Positions 53,662 to 64,000 of a stretch of 64,000 nucleotides of DNA are shown one piece after another (position 1 is the stretch's first letter; each line of letters starts with the position of its first letter). This DNA is from Staphylococcus sp. IVB6181. Lineage in GTDB: Bacteria; Bacillota; Bacilli; Staphylococcales; Staphylococcaceae. Below the pieces are notes generated by a model. It made no database searches. It had not been told where the DNA came from and was given only the letters and a program-made list of their open reading frames with translations. Both the position numbers and the translations under genes were made by a program. The stretch spans positions 2,552,001-2,616,000 of the forward strand of contig NZ_CP095096.1 of assembly GCF_025561445.1 (NCBI RefSeq), written 5' to 3'.

Positions 53662-55732
53662 TTATGCTTCTAATTCTTCTACACGCATCATATTATTGAT
53701 AAGTCCAGCATAGAAACCTTGAAGTTCTTGTCCTGTATGTTTAAAGTCTAACGTATCTAAACCGACAAAGTCTAAGTGGTCCCAGCCTTTCATAACTGGT
53801 GTTACTTGCCAAATGCCTTTTTTAAGACCATCTGTAAAATCAGTAAAGACTTGTCCTGTCGGATAGAGTGATGAAACAACTGAAACAATACCGTCATTCG
53901 GACGCAATGATTGATCTGGTTCGCTTCCGATTACACGACTTGTCGCATCAAATAAGAAGAATTGTCCTATATCCGGCACATAATTGCCTGTTAAGCCTTC
54001 ATGACTGGCTAATCCTGTATATGTTGTATAAACAATATTAGGATTCATAGGTGTCATTTAATTCAGTTTTTCTGAGCCTTCTGAAGTTAAATCATACATT
54101 GCATTATCGTCTGTGTGCCATAAATTGCTTTTAGCGACACGATTGGCATAATCAATATATGATTCATTTTCTCCTTGTTTAAAGCCCCACTTTTCAAAAC
54201 CGAAATCTACATTGCCTAGTTTTCCGCCGCCCATTCTGCCTAACGCATAAACAATATCTTTAAATGCTTTTTGGTTACCGATACGATCTGCGGCAGCTGA
54301 ACCGTTGTGCGGCGTACCAAGTGTAGTAATTGAGGCAATTCATATTATCTTTTCCGCCTTCAAATAACGGAGAAATTGTACCGCCATGCTGGCGTTGGTA
54401 ATCGATTTCTTCTTGGTTGCCAAAACGTAAGAAATGTTCTAATAAACGGATCGTTTGTCCGCCCATACTATGCCCTACCATGTGTACCTTTTTACCAGGT
54501 TCCCAATCATGAAAGACACCAGTATATGTACGTCCATAGCGTGCATGACCATACTTTTCTGCATGTGCTGCACCGTAGTCTACAGTACCGCCTTTAATAT
54601 AATAATAAAGTTCGACTGCACGATCATAGTTGCTGCTGAAAGCACCGACACTTGCTTCATAAGCATCATAGCCCTTTTCTCTTAAACCGTCGACAATACG
54701 ATATTTATCGCCGCCCCAATAATTAGGATATAAATCAGGCTTAACATCTCCGGTAAAGCCCATAAAGCCGTGTACAAAGATAACTGGATATTTATTGATA
54801 GACTGTTGTTGTGTCGTTTTCGATAATGTTTCTTGCTTTTGTTCTGCAGGCTGTTGAGTAGAACGCAGCGCAGTTGCTTGAGGATTTTCTTTGTCTATAT
54901 GCGATGATTCAGGTGTCGGTTCAGATTGCGTTTCGCCCGTTCCAGGTGCAGAAACAGGTTTTACACGTGTCACAGCTGTTTCTTGTTGCTTCGTTGTCTT
55001 ATCAACCGGCGCAGGGCTCACCTTCGGTGATAGCTCATCTGTACTTGGACGCTTAAATGTATTATCCTTTTCTTTAACTTGTGCTGCCGCAATTTGTGCG
55101 ACATCCTGACTTTCTTGCTGGTCGCGTCGAACCACAGAAAATCCTTCATCCAGCTGATTCTGATTCTCTGTTGTATTGTTCACACCCTGTTTTGAACTAT
55201 CTGTTTCAAAAGACTGCTCTTGTGACACGTCACCTTCGCTGATCGATGGCGCTTTTGGCAGATGTGGACGTCGAACATGTGAAAATTCTGGATCAATCAC
55301 TGTTTCAGATGAAGCATTAGCATCATCTTGTTCCTTTTTTGGTGCTGATGATGAACGCACATTATCTTGGGCTGCATCTTCACGTTGGACATGTGAAAAT
55401 TCTGCATCCAAAAGCAGGTCATTATGTTCTGATGTTTCAGTTTGTGCCGCCTCAGATTGCTGTGATGATGTTGAGGGTTCAGACTGAGTGGTACGTTGAA
55501 CATGCGAAAAGCCAGAATCCAACACTGGCTCTGATTCTCCTTGAGACACTGCTTTATCTGTATGCTCAGTTTGAACAGATGTTTCTGGTTGAGTTGCCGC
55601 AGGCTGCACTTCTTCTGCATGTGCTGATGTACTTAATCCCACGAAGACAAAAGAGGCAATTAAAGCAGAACTTGCACCTGCTGTATATTTTCGAATGGCA
55701 TATGTGTTATATTTTGAATTATTTTTCTTCAT
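53662..55732 (-). pseudogene. YSIRK-type secreted triacylglycerol lipase, frameshift and stop
   Basis: The N-terminal part (485 residues) has a YSIRK-like signal peptide ([20 protein letters not shown]), a long propeptide with four FSHV-type repeats, and the lipase start [17 protein letters not shown] with the nucleophile [10 protein letters not shown]. At about 54340 the frame shifts (ATGAATTGCC for ATGATTGCC), continues [16 protein letters not shown] in another frame, and meets an in-frame TAA at about 54058-54060. After that MTPMNPNIVYTTYTGLA runs on with the His/Asp part (WDHLDFVGLD) to the real stop at 53662. Staphylococcal Geh-type lipase, inactive. Confidence 0.87.
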
Positions 55733-55887
55733 CTAAGATTTCTCCTATTCTGACGGTGTTGCTCACTAAAGAAAAATAATAACGGGTTCCCTAATTAATA
55801 GATATTAACTGTACCCTTCTAAAATAACATAGTTTTATGCAGTCCGGCGCAAATTACGCTTAATTTTATATTAATTTTACATATTGC

Positions 55888-56724
55888 TTATTTTATTCCA
55901 TGATAGATATCGTAAACTTCACCTGTTTTCATCTGACGGTCTTCAGCTGTTTGTTTAATTGCTTTTTTGGGTTTCATATTCTGACGAATATAGTGCGCTA
56001 CATGTTCGTGAATATCTAATTCGCTGAACCATTCAGTTTCTTCTTTTTGTTCTGCACCTTCGATAAGAATCACAAATTCACCTTTAGTCAAAATATCGCC
56101 ATTTGCTAGTGCAGCTATTAATTCAGAAACCGGAGCTGTTTGTATCTCTTCGAATTTTTTAGTAAGTTCTCTCCCTACTGCGACAGGACGATTTTCATCT
56201 ATTTCCGCAATTACTTTTAACGTATCCGCAACACGAAACGGACTTTCATAAATAATCACAGTTGAATCTTCAAACATTCTTTGTTCAAGTACTGCTTTCT
56301 TTTCTTTCGCTTTTCTAGGCAAGAAACCGATAAAAGTGTACACAAATGAAGGCAATCCGCTTCCCATCAACGCCGTCAACCCGGCATTCGGTCCTGGAAT
56401 CGGCACTACCTCAATACCTGCTTCGCGTGCACGCACGACTAACTCATATCCCGGATCACTGATTAAAGGCAATCCGGCATCAGATACTAAAGCAATAGAT
56501 TGACCCTCTAACAAGGTCTCAATCAACGGTTCTGTTTGTGAAGCTTTATTATGCTCATGATAAGATTTCAACGGTGTTGTAATCTCATAATGATGACACA
56601 ACTTCTTAGTTACACGTGTATCTTCGCAAGCAATGACATCTACTGCTTTTAAAGTGTCTACAGCACGAAATGTAATATCTGCTAAATTGCCGATGGGTGT
56701 CCCGACTAAATAAAGTGTTCCCAT
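55888..56724 (-). CDS. rsmI: 16S rRNA 2'-O-ribose C1402 methyltransferase
   Basis: A 278-residue tetrapyrrole-methylase-fold enzyme that methylates C1402 in the ribosomal P site. I chose the ATG at 56724 (MGTLYLVGTPIGNLADITFR); the frame is open for 32 more codons upstream without family match. Motifs: DVIACEDTRVTKKL, LVSDAGLPLISDPG and GLPSFVYTFIGFLPRK. Last gene of the conserved block before the accessory island. Confidence 0.94.
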   Translation of the reverse strand: MGTLYLVGTPIGNLADITFRAVDTLKAVDVIACEDTRVTKKLCHHYEITTPLKSYHEHNKASQTEPLIETLLEGQSIALVSDAGLPLISDPGYELVVRAREAGIEVVPIPGPNAGLTALMGSGLPSFVYTFIGFLPRKAKEKKAVLEQRMFEDSTVIIYESPFRVADTLKVIAEIDENRPVAVGRELTKKFEEIQTAPVSELIAALANGDILTKGEFVILIEGAEQKEETEWFSELDIHEHVAHYIRQNMKPKKAIKQTAEDRQMKTGEVYDIYHGIK

Positions 56725-56725
56725 A

Positions 56726-56983
56726 TTAGATTCTGCCCCTTTCAATGAGCTGAAGTTTTTGCGTTCTTGAATATGTTTTGATTTCATATTCTCGACGCAT
56801 CGCTTCTGATTTTGTTTCATAACCTTCTTGATACATTAAGACGACCGGCCGTCTTGTTTTGGTATATTTTGCGCCTTTGCCGGCATTATGCTTTTGTATA
56901 CGTGCTTCAACATTATTGGTATACCCTGTATATAACGTGCCGTCTTTGCATTTCACAATATAAATAAAGTGTTTAGCTTCCAT
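56726..56983 (-). CDS. GIY-YIG domain protein (YazA-like)
   Basis: An 85-residue protein made of one GIY-YIG nuclease-like domain (HFIYIVKCKDGTLYTGYTNN, RIQKHNAGKGAKYTK, RRPVVLMYQEGYETKSEAMR). It overlaps the methyltransferase gene by 11 bases and lies 1 base from rsmI, the order yabB-yazA-yabC of Bacillus. Function unknown. Confidence 0.92.
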   Translation of the reverse strand: MEAKHFIYIVKCKDGTLYTGYTNNVEARIQKHNAGKGAKYTKTRRPVVLMYQEGYETKSEAMRREYEIKTYSRTQKLQLIERGRI

Positions 56984-57701
56984 AATAAATTGCGCTCATC
57001 TCTTTGGTATAATCTCCATTGGTTTCATACATATGAAACGGGGGCGCAATATCTAAGCCGGGATTACCGGCTTTACGCCCTTCAACAATAATAGCATGGG
57101 CTGCTTTGCCTTGTTTACTGTAAACCATGGTTAATCGTTTCGGTTCAATCTGATGCTGACGAAATTCAAACAATACATCCATCAGTCTTTCTGCACGGTG
57201 GACCATTACCAAGCGTCCGCCTTGTTTCAATAAATGCTTCGCCGCATTAACACAGTCTGCCAATGTACACATAATTTCATGACGTGCGATTTTATGTGCT
57301 TCTTTTTGGTGCTGCTGCGTTTGAATGGTTTTAAAATACGGTGGATTGCATGTCACCACATTATAACTTGAAGGTTTAAAATTTTGCTGTACCTCTCTTA
57401 AATCCATCTCATACATGCGGATGCGCGTTTCTAAACCGTTATGTTGAATGCTGCGCTTTGCCATATCCACAAGTTGCAGTTGAATTTCTATTGCATCAAT
57501 TTCATGTGTGCCTTTATCCGACAGCAACAACGGTATCACACCATTACCTGAACACAAGTCCATCACTTTATCGCGTTTTCTTAAATGCGTAAAATGCCCC
57601 AGTAATAACGCATCAGTAGAAAAGGAAAAGACTTCATCGTTTTGAATAATTTCTAACTGCTCTTTTAACAAACAATCCAAGCGTTCATTTTCTTTCAACA
57701 T
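56973..57701 (-). CDS. SAM-dependent methyltransferase (TrmN6/YabB-like)
   Basis: A 242-residue Rossmann methyltransferase with MDLCSGNGVIPLLLSDKG (SAM site) and the catalytic CNPPYFKT motif of N6-adenine methyltransferases; the family includes TrmN6, which makes m6A37 in tRNA-Val. I chose the ATG at 57701 from two adjacent ATG codons after GGAG; the frame is open to 57770. Confidence 0.9.
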   Translation of the reverse strand: MLKENERLDCLLKEQLEIIQNDEVFSFSTDALLLGHFTHLRKRDKVMDLCSGNGVIPLLLSDKGTHEIDAIEIQLQLVDMAKRSIQHNGLETRIRMYEMDLREVQQNFKPSSYNVVTCNPPYFKTIQTQQHQKEAHKIARHEIMCTLADCVNAAKHLLKQGGRLVMVHRAERLMDVLFEFRQHQIEPKRLTMVYSKQGKAAHAIIVEGRKAGNPGLDIAPPFHMYETNGDYTKEMSAIYYGS

Positions 57702-57813
57702 CATGATTCTCCAATTTTTAATATGTATAGGCGAGCGTTGTATGAACGCTCGCACTTTAATTGAACTCATTCAATTTTACTTTCTATATGTGTCTTCAAA
57801 AAAGCATGTCTGA

Positions 57814-58185
57814 TTACGACTGCTCTTCTAAAGTTTGTAAACAAAATAAGCAATCCTCGCCATTACGATGTTTACCGAATAAATCGCCTTTACAGATATG
57901 GAAACCTTCTTGATATAAAATCGCTAAGTTTTCTTTACTGCTTAAGCGCGGTTTCTTTTTCTCTTTTGACTTTTGTTCAAGCTTAGTATCATCTGTATCA
58001 GGTTCTGATGTTCCTTCTTGAGAACGTCCGATTAAACGCTTTAAATGATTATTTTCCACTTCTAAAGCCACGTTCTCTTCGATCAGTTCCACCGCAATCG
58101 TCTTCAACTCTGCCGTATCTTGATACAATTGCTGTACATTGGTTTCAAGACGCAATAGTCTCTCCATTAAATCTTTGCGTTCCAA
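57814..58185 (-). CDS. yabA: DNA replication initiation control protein YabA
   Basis: A 123-residue protein that binds DnaA and the sliding clamp to restrain initiation. It has an N-terminal leucine-rich coiled coil ([20 protein letters not shown]) and a C-terminal zinc-binding region ([20 protein letters not shown]). Placed between ricT and the methyltransferase, 15 bases from ricT. Confidence 0.94.
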   Translation of the reverse strand: MERKDLMERLLRLETNVQQLYQDTAELKTIAVELIEENVALEVENNHLKRLIGRSQEGTSEPDTDDTKLEQKSKEKKKPRLSSKENLAILYQEGFHICKGDLFGKHRNGEDCLFCLQTLEEQS

Positions 58186-58200
58186 CAGCCTACGGCCTCC

Positions 58201-59007
58201 TTAATAGATTGCTTCTAAATCTTCTACTGAATATTCTAAAGGTTGTTCTAACCCTTCGACTTTGACTTGCATTGAAATATCAAGCATATTCAAACCGACA
58301 ACTGTCCCTTGCCCTTCTGGTGTCTCAATTTTCGTTCCGACATCCGGCAGCTGCTCTCTTGCAGCTTCATAATGATCGTTTTCATATTTTAAACAGCACA
58401 TTAATCGGCCGCATGCACCGGAAATTTTTGTAGGGTTCAATGACAGGTTTTGATCCTTTGCCATTTTAATAGAGACAGGTTCAAAGTCGCCTAAGAATGT
58501 CGAACAGCATAATGAACGGCCGCAAGGTCCGATGCCGCCTAACAATTTAGCTTCATCGCGCACCCCGATTTGCCGCAATTCAATACGTGTTCTTAGTCTT
58601 GATGCTAAGATTTTAACTAACTTTCTAAAGTCGATACGATCATCAGCTGTAAAGTTGAAAATGACCTTCGATTTATCCAATGTATATTCACAATTGACTA
58701 AACGCATTTCTAACCCTAATTGTTCAATAGATTCCTTACAGAAATCCAATGCTTTTTCTGCGTCTTCCTCATTGCAGGCACACTGTTCTAAATCATTCTC
58801 AGTCGCTACACGGATAATCGGTTTTAACGGTAATGTGACATCTTGTTCATCTACTTCTAAAGCAGCATCCTTCACATCACCTACTTCTACACCGCGCTTT
58901 GATTCCACAACTACTCTGTCACCGCAGCAAAGTTCTGCTTCTTCTGCAGGTGCATAGTATTCTAATTTTCCGGCTTTTTGGAATTGAACGCCAACGACTT
59001 GAAGCAT
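58201..59007 (-). CDS. ricT: RicT (YaaT), PSP1-domain protein
   Basis: A 268-residue protein with cysteine-rich motifs (CACNEED; GGIGPCGRSLCCSTFLGDFE; GACGRLMCCLKYENDHYE), the PSP1 domain. In Bacillus it forms, with RicA and RicF, an iron-sulfur complex that stimulates RNase Y. It begins right after holB (adjacent stop and start), as in B. subtilis. Confidence 0.94.
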   Translation of the reverse strand: MLQVVGVQFQKAGKLEYYAPAEEAELCCGDRVVVESKRGVEVGDVKDAALEVDEQDVTLPLKPIIRVATENDLEQCACNEEDAEKALDFCKESIEQLGLEMRLVNCEYTLDKSKVIFNFTADDRIDFRKLVKILASRLRTRIELRQIGVRDEAKLLGGIGPCGRSLCCSTFLGDFEPVSIKMAKDQNLSLNPTKISGACGRLMCCLKYENDHYEAAREQLPDVGTKIETPEGQGTVVGLNMLDISMQVKVEGLEQPLEYSVEDLEAIY

Positions 59008-59934
59008 TTAGCCCACCCCCTTGATTACGATTTGTTCAAATACAAGTGTCGGATTCACATTTTGAGTTAATTTCTTATGTGCTTCCGTTATATGATCATA
59101 CATATGCGTCAATTGACCATATGTTAAACGTTGTGCATATTGCTTAATGTCTGTTTCCAATTCAGAAAAGACGAGATGTCCTGGTGTTTGTGCTTTCTCA
59201 TGCATAATATCTTGAAAAAAGGCGTTGACCACTGAAAGTGTCAATTGCTGCAGCTTCTTATTCTTAGCTGCTTTCATCAAATCCACCAATGCAATCAGAG
59301 CCATTGTGCGATTTGTCAGCAGCAACTGGCACCAGTTGATAATATTCTTGCGCAAATTCGCTAAGTCATATTCTTCATTCAATGCGCGTGCCTCTTCAAT
59401 CTGTGTGGTATATGTACTTAACATTTGTGCAATCGGCTTTGAAATCTCTTGTTCTTTCAAACGCTCGACCAGCTGAGCTTGCGACATCGGTTTGAAGTAC
59501 ACATGCTGACAGCGGGAATGAATCGTACTCAATATTTGTTCAGGCTTTGTAGATAACAATAATGCAATTGTATTTTCAGGCGGTTCTTCTAAGAATTTTA
59601 AAATACTGTTTTCACCTTGAACTGTTAATTTTTCAAATCCATTAATGATATATACCTTATGCGAACCTTCCACAGGAAGTTGATTCATCGCGTGAACCAA
59701 TGTTTCAATCTTTTCCTTCTTCAGATTGGTTTCTTCAGTTGTTACATATCTGAAATCCGGATGGTTGAAGGCATCAACTTTCGCTTGGCATGTCTCATTG
59801 TCATTACATAATATCAACTTCGCAAATGCCATTGCCGTCTGCTGCATTGTTTGTGCATCATCGCCTTCAAACAAATAGGCATGCGAAAGCTTTCCAGATT
59901 GATACGCATTGGTCAATCGTGATAATTCATCCAT
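59008..59934 (-). CDS. holB: DNA polymerase III delta' subunit
   Basis: A 308-residue AAA+ clamp-loader subunit with LSHAYLFEGDDAQTMQQTAM, IETLVHAMNQLPVEGSHKVY, ENSILKFLEEPPENT and STIHSRCQHVYF. I chose the ATG at 59934 (GGTGA upstream); the frame is open to 60021. The Walker A is degenerate, as usual in delta'. It lies between darA and ricT. Confidence 0.93.
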   Translation of the reverse strand: MDELSRLTNAYQSGKLSHAYLFEGDDAQTMQQTAMAFAKLILCNDNETCQAKVDAFNHPDFRYVTTEETNLKKEKIETLVHAMNQLPVEGSHKVYIINGFEKLTVQGENSILKFLEEPPENTIALLLSTKPEQILSTIHSRCQHVYFKPMSQAQLVERLKEQEISKPIAQMLSTYTTQIEEARALNEEYDLANLRKNIINWCQLLLTNRTMALIALVDLMKAAKNKKLQQLTLSVVNAFFQDIMHEKAQTPGHLVFSELETDIKQYAQRLTYGQLTHMYDHITEAHKKLTQNVNPTLVFEQIVIKGVG

Positions 59935-60087
59935 TCGCGTCGTCACCTTTCCATAATGAAAAAGGGCAGGACATCGAGAGTTCATCCTAGATTGTTCAAT
60001 CAACAACCTCCGATTACACACTCGTCCCGACCCCCACTATTTATAAAGACTGTATTCTGCGTTAATCTTTCTTTAACGTCTTATTCA

Positions 60088-60438
<351 letters not shown>

Positions 60439-60635
60439 TTATAGCATATTCTGATGGTAGAGCTTGTTTGAAACTTAATAGATTTTTACTAAAAGTGATG
60501 TCTGATTACTTGATGTTTTCTATTAAAATCTATATTAATCTTTAGGGCTCGCTGTAAATAAAGTTGAACAAATTATACTATGCAAACACGCTTTCTTGCA
60601 ACAACTTCCCAGTTGTTTCCTATGACACGATTCTA

Positions 60636-62595
<1,960 letters not shown>

Positions 62596-62741
62596 TTTTT
62601 TCACTGCCTTTAATTTCGTAATTACCTCTTATTTTAACATATACATTGGAAAGAATTTGGACAGAAATGAAAGAAATTCTGTTTCTACCTGCCATAAAAA
62701 CTAATTTATTACAAGATTGCTTCAAAAAAGGCATAAAAAAA

Positions 62742-62761
62742 AGAGACCCGATTGGGTCTCT
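62742..62761 (-). terminator. rRNA operon terminator
   Basis: AGAGACCC/GGGTCTCT, a perfect 8-base-pair stem with a 4-base loop, then TTTTTTTTATGC on the minus strand. It lies 5 bases after the 5S gene. Confidence 0.9.
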
Positions 62762-62766
62762 GATTG

Positions 62767-62880
62767 CCTGGCAACGTCCTACTCTTGCGGAACGTAAGTC
62801 CGACTACCATCGGCGCTAAAGAGCTTAACTTCTGTGTTCGGCATGGGAACAGGTGTGACCTCTTTGCCATTGTCGCCAGA
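62767..62880 (-). rRNA. rrf: 5S ribosomal RNA
   Basis: Complete 5S gene on the minus strand, nearly identical to the copy at 49-163. It lies 71 bases after the 23S gene and ends the operon. Confidence 0.96.
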
Positions 62881-62951
62881 CAATGGAATGTTTATACATT
62901 CAAAACTAGATAGTAAGTAAATTTCAATTCGACCAATCAAAACTTGAAATT

Positions 62952-64000
<1,049 letters not shown>

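Noticed and set aside
33264..55732. Explaining all island lesions as sequencing error
   Set aside because: Some homopolymer shifts could be errors, but three nonsense codons, a gene fusion and truncated ends cannot. The core genes, which also contain homopolymers, are intact.
55339..55779. 146-codon plus-strand frame opposite the lipase N-terminus
   Set aside because: It is the antisense of the low-complexity, repeat-bearing propeptide. The minus strand has signal peptide and lipase motifs.

Overview
The window is a stretch of a low-GC Gram-positive chromosome, almost certainly a coagulase-negative Staphylococcus. The evidence is the staphylococcal order of housekeeping genes, a staphylococcal Ess-type secretion locus, a YSIRK-type lipase precursor and a DUF1672 lipoprotein. 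Proteins and gene content suggest a species outside the S. aureus group (S. carnosus/simulans-like is a guess). Nearly every gene lies on the minus strand, so the biological reading direction is from 64000 down to 1.

The window is bounded by ribosomal RNA. At 62767-64000 are a 5S gene and the 3' part of a 23S gene. At 1-163 is a 5S gene with no 23S before it, which begins a tRNA cluster (tRNA-Val). Between them run two blocks of conserved genes. Block one (55888-62595) is the decarboxylase, tmk, darA, holB, ricT, yabA, a tRNA/rRNA methyltransferase, a GIY-YIG protein and rsmI. Block two (2486-33020) is metG, tatD, rnmV, ksgA, veg, ispE, purR, ridA, spoVG, glmU, prs, rplY, pth, mfd, a flippase, mazG, rqcP, divIC, an S1-domain gene, tilS, hpt, ftsH, hslO, cysK, folP-folB-folK, dusB and lysS. 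All of these are intact. A group IIC-like intron with a frameshifted reverse transcriptase sits directly after the lysS terminator (535-2401).

Between rsmI and metG lies a 22 kb accessory island (33264-55732). It holds a type VII secretion locus (esaA remnant, essA, esaB, essB, essC), then a probable effector cassette: two small helical Lap-like proteins, an LXG protein with a glycine-rich C-terminal segment, and membrane proteins that may confer immunity. Further genes are DUF5085-like proteins, lipoproteins, small membrane proteins, an IS200-type element, an ABC transporter and, on the far side, a DUF1672 lipoprotein and a lipase.

The island is decaying. esxA and the 5' end of esaA are gone: esaA is joined to the 3' half of an oppositely oriented CHAP-domain gene at an 11-base stretch that fits both genes. 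In addition, the lipase, the ABC permease, a small two-helix protein, one DUF5085-like gene and both copies of a duplicated membrane protein carry frameshifts or stop codons, while the 41 kb of housekeeping sequence carries none. Several frameshifts fall in homopolymers (G8, A7, T7), so phase variation is an alternative for the membrane-protein pair. essC, essB, esaB, essA and the LXG cassette remain open.
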